NCBI RefSeq assembly: GCF_025370935.1 | Contig: NC_133501.1 | Span: 1,230,293-1,294,292 of the forward strand | Direction of reading: 5' to 3' | From: Choristoneura fumiferana | Taxonomy: Eukaryota > Arthropoda > Insecta > Lepidoptera > Tortricidae | Length of the DNA: 64,000 nt | Shown: one piece after another, positions 32,545 to 43,466 of the stretch | How the letters are laid out: every line of letters starts with the position of its first letter | Position numbering within the stretch: position 1 is the first letter of the stretch | Translations under genes and position numbers: made by a program | Notes under the pieces: model-generated | Database searches by the model: none | What the model saw: the letters and a program-made list of their open reading frames with translations, nothing else | Told to the model about the DNA's origin: nothing

Positions 32545-33342
32545 ATGGAGGAACGTCCTATTATATGGAATTTATTACATAAGGATGAGTTAGCTTATGA
32601 AGTCCGCATTAGGAGTACTGTACCTGCGGAGGATGTGAATACTTTGCGCACACAGTTGCGAAAACTTGTAAAAGAGTACCCGTCGGATGAAATTGTTAAT
32701 TTTGTGGGCGATGTTGCTGAAGAGCTGAACAGCACATCATGTAAACTTAAGGAGTTATCTCAACTGATTACACCTTCGTCGCGTACTTTAATATTAAAGG
32801 CTTTAAACCGAATTCAGGCCTTAGCGCACCACCTTTTTCACCGTCTAACGCGAATCACCCCAGATGAAGCTAACCTTACCTCATATCACGAGCAAATGGA
32901 TATGCTCAATAAATTTTTGTCTAAGTTGGATAATTTATTTCAGATTTTTAAAACTAGCACTCAACAGTATCAGGTACCTGATGAGCCACCTACTGAGGCT
33001 GTTACTCCAGCTCCCATAACTTTAAATAAATACCAAACTATCGGCTCGCTTAACTTAAAATATGACGGTCGAACTTGTGTTAGGGTTTTTCTTCAGCGAC
33101 TTGAGGAACTTTGTAGTTCACGTGGTATTCCAGCGGAAAGGTTGTTTGTTTCAGCCGTCGAGTTGTTCGAGGGAGATGCATTGCAGTGGTACAGATCTGT
33201 GAAACCTGATTGTTCTTCATGGGCTCAGCTGGAATCGTTGCTTTTGGCGGAATTTTTACCGTTCGACTATGACAGGCGGTTGCTGAAGGAAATTCGCAGT
33301 CGAACCCAGAGGTCCACACGAAAGTATATGTTCTTATCTTAG
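32545..33342 (+). CDS. Retrotransposon gag, N-terminal part
   Basis: 265 codons from ATG. The C-terminal third resembles retrotransposon gag (ALQWYRS, LLAEFLPFDYDRRLL). It ends at a TAG caused by a frame change near 33310; the following frame continues the domain. Confidence 0.75.
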   Translation: MEERPIIWNLLHKDELAYEVRIRSTVPAEDVNTLRTQLRKLVKEYPSDEIVNFVGDVAEELNSTSCKLKELSQLITPSSRTLILKALNRIQALAHHLFHRLTRITPDEANLTSYHEQMDMLNKFLSKLDNLFQIFKTSTQQYQVPDEPPTEAVTPAPITLNKYQTIGSLNLKYDGRTCVRVFLQRLEELCSSRGIPAERLFVSAVELFEGDALQWYRSVKPDCSSWAQLESLLLAEFLPFDYDRRLLKEIRSRTQRSTRKYMFLS

Positions 33343-33346
33343 CGTA

Positions 33347-33781
33347 ATGCTAAATTATTTTAGTCGGTTGACGTTGCCTCTTACCGAAAAGGAGAAGTTT
33401 GATATCGTGTATTTGAACATAAGGCCGGAATATTCCGTTCCCTTGGCATTGGATCCCGTGGAATCTCTTAGTGAACTTAAGCGTGTTTGTCGTATTCTTG
33501 AGGACAGCTGGCATCGCGCTAACACTTTTGTAGAACCTCCAAAACCTTCTACGAGTGCGCTTGCCACAGACCTATGTTTCAAATCTGTTTTGAAGCCTCG
33601 GGTAGAGATAGCCTCGGCGAAAATATTTTGTCCTCGTTGCAGGGTAGACACCCATACTCTTCGCGAATGTCAATCGAAAGACATTGTTTGTTTTCGATGC
33701 GGGAAAAAGGGTGTGAGGAGTCCCTCTTGCCCTGACTGCTTAATTAAGTCCTCTAATTCGGGAAATCGGTCAAAAAACTAA
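33347..33781 (+). CDS. Retrotransposon gag, C-terminal part with zinc knuckles
   Basis: Open in the +1 frame relative to the preceding ORF. CPRCRVDTHTLREC is a full C-x2-C-x4-H-x4-C knuckle. The second (CFRCGKKGVRSPSC) has Val where His is expected, a variant that I believe occurs in insect gag proteins. It ends TAA at 33781. Confidence 0.75.
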   Translation: MLNYFSRLTLPLTEKEKFDIVYLNIRPEYSVPLALDPVESLSELKRVCRILEDSWHRANTFVEPPKPSTSALATDLCFKSVLKPRVEIASAKIFCPRCRVDTHTLRECQSKDIVCFRCGKKGVRSPSCPDCLIKSSNSGNRSKN

Positions 33782-33784
33782 TAA

Positions 33785-34521
33785 ACTCGAACCGTTTTAG
33801 CAAATCTGTTTCGAGCTCCTCCGGTCGTAAACGTGGGAACTCTTCTCGTGATAGTGTTAATAGAGACGGTGTGAAGCTTAACGCCTTTGTTTCTTCCAGC
33901 GTTTCTGCGGTTCGGAATTTTGTTGATAGTGGGGACGACCGTCCTTATATTTCTCTAGTTATTTATAACCATCGTTTAAATGGGTTACTCGATTCAGGTT
34001 CTTCGATTTCTATATTGGGATCGGACCTGTCCGATTTGTTTTTGTCTTTGGGAGCTCCGCTACACGGTTGCCGTGATATTACTTATATTGCCACCGCTAA
34101 CGATTCCCAGGCTATGGTAAAAGGATATTTGTCTTTACCGGTTAAGGTTCGTAACTTAACTCGTGTAATTAAGTTTTATGTTATACCGGATGTGACTACT
34201 CCATTGATTTTAGGCGTTGATTTTTGGAAAGCCTTTAACATTGCTCCAAATTTATTTAAAGACTTTAGTGTTAACAAGGATGTCACGACCCAGAATTTTG
34301 TTTCTGAGGTTCGGCTGCACTCCTTTGATCAGCTTAACCCTGATCAAAGAGTAATCGCAGATAATATGATACGTAATTTTGAAAGCATTTCTTTTGAAAG
34401 GAAAGGTCTAGGGCGTACGGATCTACTTGTTCACACCATTGATACTGGCGATTGTAAACCTATAAAGCAGCGATATTATCCCATCTCACCTCACCGGCTA
34501 GTAGAATTGAATCGGCATTAG
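33785..34521 (+). CDS. Retrotransposon aspartic protease region
   Basis: Open frame without an obvious ATG, probably read by frameshift. LLDSGSSISILG is the protease active site, and PLILGVDFW is the second conserved loop. It ends in TAG at 34519-34521, just before RT; the continuation lies in another frame, which implies a single-base frameshift near 34500. Confidence 0.8.
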
Positions 34522-34526
34522 ACGAA

Positions 34527-36794
34527 ATGCTGGCACAGGATGTGGTCGAAGCTAGCACGAGTGCTTGGAACAACCCGACTCTTTTTACGCCTAAGTCTAA
34601 CGGTGAATTACGCTTCTGCATTGATAGTCGCAAATTGAATTCAGTGAGTAAGCATGATGCCTATCCTTTACCTTACGTTTCTGGTATCCTTGACCAGTTA
34701 AGAGATGCTAGGTTTCTTTCTTCTATTGATTTAAAAAGTGCATTTTGGCAAATACCGCTTGATGAGCAATCTAAAGAGCGTACCGCGTTTACCGTCCCCG
34801 GTCGTGGTCTTTTTCAATTTAAGGTGATGTGTTTCGGTTTGACAGGCGCTCCGGCGACGCAACAAAGGTTGATGGACAAATTGTTTGGACCAGAATTTAA
34901 CGGTAGGCTTTTCGTTTATTTGGATGATATCATCGTTGTTAGTAAAGCGTTTGATGATCATATTTCTTTGCTTAACCGTGTTTTGGATCGTTTAAAATCT
35001 GCAAATTTGACCATTAACTTCGGCAAATCCAAATTTTTTCGAAGTGAATTAAAATATCTTGGATACGTGGTAGATGAGCGAGGGTTACGCACGGATCCAT
35101 CTAAAATACAATCTATTGTAGACTACCCTACTCCGTGTAATCGTAAAGAGGTTAAGATGTTTTTAGGTACCGCTTCTTATTATAGACGTTTCATTCAAAA
35201 TTTCAGTGATATTGCCGCTCCTTTGAATGCGCTGACGAGCACACGTAAGAATGCGCCTCCTTTTGTTTGGTCTGATGACGCTGACAAGTCGTTTCAGAAG
35301 TTAAAGTCTGCCTTAGTGTCTGCCCCCATTTTGTCTTGTCCCGATTTTTCCAAACCCTTTGCTGTGCATTGTGATGCTTCTGGGTACGGTATTGGTGGAA
35401 CCTTGACGCAGACATCTGCGGACGGTCAGGAACACCCAATCGCTTTCGCCAGCCGATCTTTAAACAAGGCCGAGCGGAATTATTCGGCTACAGAAAGGGA
35501 AGCTTTGGCAGTAGTATTTTCTATAGAACATTTTCGTCCTTATTTGGAGGGAGGTCAACGTTTTCAAGTGGTAACTGACCATTCAAGTTTGAAATGGTTT
35601 TTCAATTTAACTAATCCCACTGGACGCTTAGCCCGTTGGGGATGTCGTCTTTCACCTTACGATTTTGAAATTGTTCACCGCAAGGGTAAGGAACACGTTG
35701 TCCCGGACGCGTTGTCGCGTGCTGTGCCCGTTTTGGAGATCCACTCTTGCGATTGGTACAACAAACTTTATCAAAAATGCGAACGGTTTCCCACTTCTTG
35801 TCCAAACTTCATTATTAACGACGGCAAATTGTATCGTTATTCCAAAAATAAGTTTAACTTTTCTAATGAATTCGATTGGAAAGAAGTAGTCCCTTCTGAC
35901 CGTCGGTCTGAGTTGCTGCAGTCTTGTCATTGTGATGAACTTGTTCATCTTGGAACGTTTAAAACTTACAAGCGTCTTTCTCAGAATTATTACTGGCCTG
36001 ATTTATACCAGGATGTTGTAAACTTTATTAAAAATTGTGACGTGTGTTCTGCTTATAAACACTCTCAGAAACCGCCAGCAGGTCTTATGGGGAATCCCAA
36101 AGTCTGTTCACGTCCTTTTGAATCAATTAGTATGGATTTGGTAGGTCCATTGCCACGTTCTCGCGCTGGTTATACGTATATTTTTACGGTTGTTTGTTGT
36201 TTTTCTAAATACGTTTTGTTGTTTCCTTTGCGGCGAGCCGTGGGCAAGACTATAGCACAGCGGCTTGAGGATGAAGTCTTTCTTAAGCACGGCATACCGC
36301 GCACCGTAATAGCAGACCACGGAACGCAGTTCACTGGAAGGGAGTTGAATGCTTTGTTTGAGAGATACGACATTCCACAGGTTCATTTAATTCCACGTCA
36401 TTGTCCTCAGGTTTCTACTGTAGAACGTTACCACCGTACTTTAATGACTGCCGTGTCTATTTTGGTCCAACAAGATCATCGTTTGTGGGATACTACATTG
36501 CCTAAAGTCCAATTTGCCCTAAATACAACTGTTAACGAATCTACCAGGTTCACTCCTTTTTTCTTGGTACATGGTCGCGAAGCTATTCCCTGTGGTAAGG
36601 TTTACGTTAGTCAAAGAACCTCACAGTTAGATTTGTCCTGTGCTTCACCCGAAGATTACGCTGCTAAATTGGGAGGCTTGCATGATGTTTTTAATAGGGT
36701 TTTGTCCGCTTTGGCTAAGTCTCATGAGCGAAATGCTCGTAATTACAACAAAGGACGTCGGTCAAATGAATACGAAGTAGGAGATGTTGTGTGA
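34527..36794 (+). CDS. Retrotransposon pol: reverse transcriptase, RNase H, integrase
   Basis: 755 codons. RT: PYVSGILDQLRDARFLSSID, FGLTGAPAT and catalytic VYLDDIIV at about residue 130. RNase H: FAVHCDASGYGIGG and VVTDHSSLKWF. Integrase: an HHCC zinc-binding region (YYWPDLYQ, CDVCSAYK), then D (SMDLVGP), D (IADHGTQF) and E (VERYHRT) of the DDE core. The ORF ends at a TGA at 36792-36794, but the same frame stays open to 36968 with a typical integrase tail, so that TGA is an in-frame nonsense change. Confidence 0.92.
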   Translation: MLAQDVVEASTSAWNNPTLFTPKSNGELRFCIDSRKLNSVSKHDAYPLPYVSGILDQLRDARFLSSIDLKSAFWQIPLDEQSKERTAFTVPGRGLFQFKVMCFGLTGAPATQQRLMDKLFGPEFNGRLFVYLDDIIVVSKAFDDHISLLNRVLDRLKSANLTINFGKSKFFRSELKYLGYVVDERGLRTDPSKIQSIVDYPTPCNRKEVKMFLGTASYYRRFIQNFSDIAAPLNALTSTRKNAPPFVWSDDADKSFQKLKSALVSAPILSCPDFSKPFAVHCDASGYGIGGTLTQTSADGQEHPIAFASRSLNKAERNYSATEREALAVVFSIEHFRPYLEGGQRFQVVTDHSSLKWFFNLTNPTGRLARWGCRLSPYDFEIVHRKGKEHVVPDALSRAVPVLEIHSCDWYNKLYQKCERFPTSCPNFIINDGKLYRYSKNKFNFSNEFDWKEVVPSDRRSELLQSCHCDELVHLGTFKTYKRLSQNYYWPDLYQDVVNFIKNCDVCSAYKHSQKPPAGLMGNPKVCSRPFESISMDLVGPLPRSRAGYTYIFTVVCCFSKYVLLFPLRRAVGKTIAQRLEDEVFLKHGIPRTVIADHGTQFTGRELNALFERYDIPQVHLIPRHCPQVSTVERYHRTLMTAVSILVQQDHRLWDTTLPKVQFALNTTVNESTRFTPFFLVHGREAIPCGKVYVSQRTSQLDLSCASPEDYAAKLGGLHDVFNRVLSALAKSHERNARNYNKGRRSNEYEVGDVV

Positions 36795-36968
36795 AAAAAA
36801 ACGTTCCCTCAGAGTGATGCCAGTAAATTCTTCATGGCAAAACTCGCACCTCGTTATGAGAAATGTCGTGTGTTATGTAAACATTCTCCTCTGGTATACG
36901 AGCTGGAAAGTGTCGTTACTGGTAAGAATTTAGGTTTTTGGCATATTCAACACCTTAAAGGTGATTAA
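36795..36968 (+). pseudogene. C-terminal tail of pol beyond the in-frame TGA
   Basis: 57 further codons in the pol frame to TAA, with KLAPRYEKC and FWHIQHLK, as expected for the end of a Gypsy integrase (GPY-like region). Only reachable if the TGA is a mutation, an error or is read through. Confidence 0.7.
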
Positions 36969-37621
36969 CTTTACTCATTGCATAGACTTATGCTTCTATT
37001 CTGCTGTAGACGCTGGACGTGCAGTCCGTTGTTGTTTTACCTCTCACTGCACCGCCAGGGTCTCAGTGTTGTTCATAGTTTAGTTTGTTTTACTTGTTCA
37101 GTCAGTAGCTGCTCTGATGAAGCTCTTGACTGATAGACGTGTAGGTTCGATAAGGTGTTATTTTTTTCCCTTATCCTTTGATAAGGTGTTATTTTCCTTA
37201 TCCTTTAGTGGGATGGTTTTTTTTCCCTCGTTCAGTCCGTAGCTGTTTAATAAAGCTCTTGACTGGTAAAGCGCGTGGGTTCGATAGGGTGTTGTTTTTT
37301 GTATCCTTTGTTAGGAGGTTATTGTACCCTTCTATAGGATGTTTCTTTTTATCCTACGATAGGAACTATTTTAGGTTTACTTCGCTTTGCGTTGTTTTCT
37401 TTTTTTTCATTGTTATTCTTTGGTTAAGAATTGATGTTATGGTGAGTTGAGTCGCTTGGTATTTCTTGCCGGCGTCTCTACTGTTTGTAAGTCAGGACAC
37501 TGGACGTTTTCCTTCGAGTCTCGCGTTCAGATGTTGTTTTGTATTCTCGGTGTGTTGTAGAAGCTGGGGGCCAGCTTAAAATTTTGCCTTACGTCAAAAT
37601 TTTCCTTGGGTTGGGGGGTAC
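36969..37621 (+). other. Retrotransposon 3' untranslated region with purine-rich tract
   Basis: No coding potential. GATAAGGTGTTATTTTCC-like phrases repeat at 37148-37340. CTTGGGTTGGGGGGTAC directly before the 3' LTR is the probable polypurine tract. Confidence 0.65.
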
Positions 37622-38922
37622 TGTGACGTATAAAAATTTTAACCCTTGCCTTTTCTTTTTTTTTAAATAAACGCTCAACAAACGCCGTTGTATGGTTATG
37701 GTTTCCTTTGACTTTTGTTGGTGACGTTTAAAATTAAAACTCAACTGTCAGTGTTGCTGCCAGTAAATTTCAGTCCTTACGGTTTTATGTGTTTTTCAAA
37801 TTGAAGAGAACATGTTTTTGTCTGAAGTGATGTGTTACTAGTCAGGATAATTCAGAATAAAGTAAGTACTTGTTTTCATCTTTTCAGAATAGATCGGCTT
37901 CGTTATTTTTCTCCGTTTAACTTGGATTATGTCTCAGCGCTTGCGCATGACAACATTCAAGAAGTGTCAGAAGGTCGAACTGACTTGACAACCTGTGTAT
38001 TTTTTCTCTCTGAGGGCCGTCCAAGAGCTGCGAGAGCTTTCTTTTTACATTTGGCTATTGCCGCAGACGTTCCTCCTTTCTATCCCTTCACCTCGTATTT
38101 TCTTTCAAACGAACGCGCTGAGCATAATTTTGCAAACGCGACGCACAAATGTCGCGTGGTAAGTTTATATTTTTTTTGAGAATTCATTTTGGCGGTAGCT
38201 TCGTGTACTGCAAGTGGTAACCGGATTTTGTCCATTTCAGCATAACACTACACGTGTGGAGCTGCTGAAACCTCCGGAGAGTCGACAGACGTCACCCTCA
38301 GCCTGGCCAGCTAGCGCCAGCTCGGGAACCTTCATTCCTCTCCGGTGGTCCAACAATTTCGACCACAGAACTCCAGGAACCAGTTCCCATAGGACAACTT
38401 GCGTCTCGTCCTATCGTCACATTTTTAATTTTTCTAATTCCTGGGTATTTCATTTCAGGAGGTTTTTGACGTCCAGGTTTTGACGTCCAGGTTTCATGCG
38501 TGGAGGTTTTTCTCGAAGTTTCAAGTCTTAGAGGTTCGCCCTTTGCCTGGGTCAACTTTCCTTCGGGTTGGTCGAGTCCCTGCGGGCTCCCGTGGTCCAC
38601 CTCTCCAGGACACCTAGATAGCCGCCAAACCCCTGGGTAGTTCTCCGAGCCGAGGTACACTCATTTTTTTACCATTAAACTTCCGGTCCAGTCGCCGCAT
38701 CGACTGGTGGCGCTCAACATTTTCCTTTTAAATAACTTTACTAAGCGAACAAAAACTGTGCAGGCGGACATTCAGTTGAGGTAGCCCAAACAACCCACCA
38801 GCTCTATTTAACTACTGGCTAGCCGAGAGCCCTATTCTTATGTATTTTTTTTTCTGGTGGAAATAAATATATTGTCCAGAAACCTTTGTTGTTTTTTTTA
38901 TATCATCGACTTAGACGTCACA
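37622..38922 (+). repeat. 3' LTR
   Basis: 1301 bp, same ends as the 5' LTR. It differs from it by scattered substitutions and indels, for example around 37830-37860. Confidence 0.9.
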
Positions 38923-39102
38923 ACTGATTCGAAATTCTATAATACCTACTGATATCTTCACAAAAAAATCCAGGCCAGGCCCCCCTGGAAAATAACCCTA
39001 GATATGCCAATGCTCCTTTTGCATAGCAATGTTGTAAGCAATGTTCAAATTCAATCCTAATATGATAGAAAATATAATTAAATCGTTTGAAGCACAGCCT
39101 AC

Positions 39103-41445
39103 CTCATTGTGATACTTGTTCTGATGACTAGCCCTCTTCTCAGCATCGTCGAAAATCTCAACACAGCTCATACATTTGTGCGCTGCTTTAACAAATACAG
39201 GATCACCTCTTTCCACTTCCATATTTTTCATAACCTCACTAACATCAGCAGGTATCTTTCTTACCAATAGAGTTCTATGTTCCTTTAATTTAGTATTTAT
39301 AAATCTATATTTCCCTTCTCTTATCTTAAGTCTCTTTTCATTGAATTCTTTGGATTTTCTAAAATTTTCATCACCACTTCTAACAGGTTTCACATCAATC
39401 TTAGTTTCTTCTTCAACTTTGGTTTCTGGCTCTTCTTTGACATCAGTTTCAGAGAAGTTTTCAAAAGTGTCAATTTGGTCATCGAAATCGGTTTCGTTTT
39501 CTATTTTGACTGGTTCTGGTTTTTCTTCTTCTTTATATGTATTGATTTCATTGATTTGTTCAGAGGTAGTTATTGTTGATAGCGAGTCTGGAAAAGGTGC
39601 CTTAAAAAAGATTGTTTTTTATTTTATTTTCCGTGAGAAATTTAACTGTCAAGCAGCTGTGTAGCTGGACATCGTCATCATCATCATCATATCAGCCACA
39701 GGACGTCCTTTAGATTTAGGCTTGGTTTACTAATATGTTGCATAAAATCAAATCTCATAATTTCGTTTCTCATAAGTTGTTATGATGAGATGAGATGTTA
39801 GCAGAATCATCATATCACAAAATTACTTTAATATGAGATATGAGAAGAAAAAATATGATATACCTGTTATGCAAAGTGTATTTCGGAGATTCGATATTAT
39901 GCAAGATAAAGGGAACCCTTAGGCTTTTCCCATAGGAATCCAGGGTAGTGTATTGGATTCTTTTTACAAGCTTTTTTCTTTTTACATCTGCAGACACAAT
40001 AGATATAGATACACACACACACACACACACACATACAATGCTTGCGCACTTGTTGTCTTTTTTTATTTTTAATGTAATTTAGGTTTTCTGGACTAAATTA
40101 GGTTTTATTCTGTTTCTTTTGTATTGTTTCACATATTGCACCACAGGGTCACAAGATACAGGCTCAGCCTAGTTTGGGGTCCGCTGGGCATAACTATACT
40201 GTAAACTTGTGAATTATTAAGAAAATAAATATTTTTGTATTTCTTTTTTAACTTGCAACATTCTTATATAAGTTTATATATATTATCCAATATTTGCAGA
40301 TAACTTTATTTATCCAAAATTCACAGCTTTGACCAGAGTATCTTAAAGCAAGAAATGAAGTTGGTCCATCCAAACTGCCTGTTGAAGTTTAATATTTATT
40401 TACCCCCTGTTTTACCATCCATTGATTAAATTTATTTGATAGATAAATGGGTGGTGAAACAGCCCCTTAAAATAGGGTAGTCTCCAGATTGCCTATATTA
40501 TGTACTGGCTGTTGGCTATATTTTCATAATTTTTGTTTAATTTCATTGAGAAAAGAATAAGCTTATCCAATATTTTCTCACTAACGTCACTGACAAACTA
40601 ATTAATTATATTTTTTTAGGAAATTAGCCTAATGGACCTGTACCCAGTATTATGGCATATAATGATGATTAGCTGCATCAAAATTAATTTTTACCTGTTT
40701 ATTTATGTACCAGAACTGCAACATCTCCTGTGCACGAGCTACTTTGCTGGTAAACATTCGGATTCTTTTTAACAGTGCCTTACACTCCCAGCATACAAGT
40801 ATATCGGACAGTATCTGTTAGAAATTACAAAATATATAATAATATTGAATTATATTAAGTTATTTTTATGAGTTTTTACTTCAATTTTACCTATAGAATA
40901 ATGTGTTTGTTTAACTCCTTATATGCTTAGGCTCGGATCTGCACACATGAAGTTAGCACATATCCGTTCCAAAGCTACTATGCACAGTATGTTCACATTT
41001 TACTAAGTTTCCTACTTAACTGCTGTAAAACATAGGTCAAAAATAATTTACACCGATTCAAATGCCGCCGCAATTGAGGTGTCAAATTGTGAAACCGGTC
41101 CCGCATACAATGGGTTAAATAAATTATGTATGAATTATACAAGATGGTCTACTGTATCATGTTTACCACCAACACAAAAATGGGTTGACTAGTTCTCCTT
41201 CATAACTTTTCGAAATGGAATGGTTTAAAATCCACAACAGTCAACAATACTTAGTAAAAACAACAGTTCTTTTCGTAAAACAAAAATGAAAAACTTACCA
41301 AATCCTGATTATCGAAGAATTTGTAAAAAATATCCACATATTCATCCACTGTTGAGAGCACCCTGTCTGTGCTAAGACATGCGCGGCAAAACGAAACGGT
41401 GCCGCCGTTTGTGAAATATTCAATTTTAACTGCACAGTTTTCCAT
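39103..41445 (-). CDS. Gene 2: ZAD zinc-finger gene, exons 1-3 (later exons not found)
   Basis: Exons 41445-41299 (49 codons), 40814-40695 (40) and 39600-39103 (166), all phase 0 with consensus AG/GT sites. The ZAD has CRAC (Cys20/Cys23, exon 1) and CWEC (Cys57/Cys60, exon 2). The second half, LVCWECKALLKRIRMFTSKV, parallels gene 1. Exon 3 is a Glu/Lys-rich linker with VKIE and VKEE, which fit the sumoylation consensus, and ends in a C2H2 finger (CMSCVEIF to HQNKYH, C232-H253) before a GTAGGC donor. About 180 bp past that donor lies the right end of an LTR retrotransposon. No further exon is visible between 24.5 and 29.7 kb, so the gene is truncated, interrupted or continues in the N runs. 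Likely a paralogue of genes 1 and 3. Confidence 0.8.
40010..40033. repeat. (CA)n microsatellite
   Basis: ACACAC run of about 24 bp in intron 2 of gene 2. Nothing else is recognised between 39600 and 40400 in that intron. Confidence 0.8.
40403..40466. mobile_element. Decayed short MITE
   Basis: Only the outer arms of the 94-234 family remain (CTGTTTTACCATCCATTGAT and GTGGTGAAACAGCCCC). Intron 2 of gene 2. Confidence 0.55.
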
Positions 41446-42865
41446 TTTAACCCATTTATTGTGGTTTTCAATTGATCAATTTAAGAAAACAGTTCACTAT
41501 GCTTAAAATTTATCCTATTGAATTCAATGGTTTCCCAAAGTCGACGTTGGATAAGACACGGCTTGTAGACTTTCTCTTTATACGATAGCGGTAAGTAAAC
41601 AGACTGCGAGTTTTCAGATAAGCAACAAACACCATTTACTACAAAACAATCGAAAAATCTGACAGACTGTGTTTGACGGACGCCCGGGGTCGCGTCACAG
41701 AGTACTTTATATGGGTCGCGTCACGCCAAAACGTCACGCTTTCACGCCGTGCCATCAATCAACGCGTGACAGGGTAATTTTAAAACTCGCGAAGTGATTT
41801 GACTATAGATCCAGCTGGTGTTACCAATCCGCTTAAAGACTCCTTTATTGACTCGTTCTTTCGAGCGATTATTAATTTATCAGCCATCCGCTCCGGTTGT
41901 TCGGTCTTGTCTCGGTTACTACGATGCAGCTGGACTGAACTGAGTACAGATTCGTGAGAGAGAAAGATTTGTTCGTTAGTCAAGTCCGAGTTACCGAAAC
42001 CAACCAACCAACCAAACATAATAAAAGACCAAGTCCAAATCCGATCCGCACTACTACGAAACTCCAAAACAAGTTCGTGTCGTTGCGTACTCTGACACTT
42101 ATACTATTTAATACGACAACGGTTACGATACGAATCGATTCGTAGTACTTGATCCGATCCGAGTCGGCGAGAGCGAAACGGACGACGAGCAGTGAGTGAC
42201 GGACGGCATCACGAGCGACGAGCGTCGATCCAGTCGGAGTTAGTAACTCCTTATATGGACGTCAAAAGGGACGGATCGCAGGTTCTGACTCTTGAATCTT
42301 CGCCAGATTTACCCATCAATCAACGCCGTTTTTTTGTCACGCCGGGCCACGATTTTTTTTTAAATTTTACACGGATGTTCGGAATATTTAAAAAAACGCT
42401 AATTCTTATTGAAAGCAATGTTTTTAAACAGAAAAATACTTCTTTTTTTTCACTAAAAAAAAAGCCGCACAATTTTGATTTGACAGTTGACCATCCTTGG
42501 ACCATCCTGATTTTTTTTTAATTTTCCATCCACCGGTTTAGATTTTAGAGGACCACTCGATTTTAATGAAAATTTGCACTTTTTGAATTGAATTTTTCGC
42601 AAACAAATCACTGAATCGAAAAATTTCTTAGCAAACCGCTAGTAGCTAACTCAACCATTAATTTATTCAAACCAACCAAAAAATCTACTAATTAAGAGCG
42701 TTTATACCTGCTGAGCTAGCAACGTTGCATTTTTGTTCGTTTTTCTCGATTATTCCATAAAAATTGAATGAAAATTAAAAATATTTTCTGTTAGAACACA
42801 AGACTTCTTAATACTTATATAAGTTAATGTGTATACTCAAATAATTATTCGTGATATACTTTTAC

Positions 42866-43250
42866 ATTCCTTAAAAAGTAATATATTAAAATTTGGAATT
42901 GAAATAAAAAATACAAAAGATTCCAAAAAACAATCTTAATTTGATTGCTTAGTAACGACATCTCTTGTCCGGGTGAGGCGGTTGTCCAATGGAGTGCCGA
43001 AAAAAGTTTCTCGATGAGGGCTACGCTATAGATGTCGCTAGCGTCACTGCTTAAGTGGCTAAAATAAGAAACAAACAAGCTGAGATATGAGGTGCATAGG
43101 GGAAATTCGTGTCTGTACCGTTGACCATCAGTGGTGTAGCGGTATAGCACGCGGTACGGAATACCGAGGACCTGGGTTCGATTCCCAGTGATGGTCTTAT
43201 TTTTCTGGTTTTTCTGTGCATCTATATTTCAGTTTGTATTTTCAATTTAG
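42866..43250 (+). mobile_element. Composite SINE unit nested in the MITE
   Basis: Begins near AATTTGGAATTGAAATAAA, passes CTCGATGAGGGCTACG and GCTGAGATATGAGGTGCAT, then the tRNA-like region (43124-43195) and the tail ATTTTTCTGGTTTTTCTGTG. A second AATTTGGAATTGAAATAAA follows at 43277, perhaps part of the target or of another copy. Confidence 0.65.
43124..43195 (+). ncRNA. tRNA-like cloverleaf of the SINE (not a functional tRNA gene)
   Basis: Seven perfect acceptor pairs (ACCATCA with TGATGGT), a T-arm CTGGG-TTCGATT-CCCAG, an anticodon-type stem CGGT/ACCG with a 7-base loop ACGGAAT, and box A-like TGGTGTAGCGG. Position 33 is C rather than T. Many degenerate copies in the window and the attached tail mark it as a SINE head. 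Confidence 0.7.
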
Positions 43251-43466
43251 GTTTTACGGGATGACCGTAAAAGTAAAAATTTGGAATTGAAATAAAAAAT
43301 ATAAAAACATTATTAATTTTCATTCAATTTTATGGAATAATCGAGAAAAACTAACAAAAATGAAATGTTGCCAGCTCAGCAGGTTAAACGCTCTTAAGTT
43401 AATTCGTGTTTTTTTGGACTAATTAGATTTTTTTGAGAAACTAACCCATTGTTACATGATAGGATA

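Larger units (their letters stand above)
29710..38926 (+). mobile_element. Ty3/Gypsy-type LTR retrotransposon with 4-bp target duplication
   Basis: LTRs 29714-31005 and 37622-38922 start TGTGACG and end CGTCACA. ACTG precedes the first (29710-29713) and follows the second (38923-38926). Order: LTR, 1.5-kb leader, gag, protease, RT, RNase H, integrase, LTR; the order RT then integrase marks Ty3/Gypsy. No env-like ORF follows pol. The LTRs differ by substitutions and many small indels, so it is not brand new unless the consensus is poor. Frames are broken in gag, between protease and RT, and by an in-frame TGA late in pol. It lies beyond exon 3 of gene 2, in the opposite orientation. Confidence 0.93.
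42696..43393. mobile_element. TTAA-flanked MITE (piggyBac-like) with nested SINE
   Basis: TTAA at 42692-42695 and 43394-43397. Arms of about 95 bp: GAGCGTTTATACCTGCTGAG and CTCAGCAGGTTAAACGCTC, with TTTCTCGATTATTCCATAAA further in. The interior is filled by the composite SINE unit. No transposase. Confidence 0.8.

Noticed and set aside
36969..37621. An env-like gene after pol
   Set aside because: No long ORF, signal peptide or membrane segment; the region is the 3' untranslated part and polypurine tract.
39176..39664. Ser-rich plus-strand ORF of 162 codons
   Set aside because: Antisense of gene 2 exon 3, whose minus-strand frame encodes a zinc finger and has consensus splice sites.
43124..43195. 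Functional tRNA gene
   Set aside because: The cloverleaf folds well, but C33, the short anticodon stem, the attached SINE tail and many degenerate copies show a SINE head.
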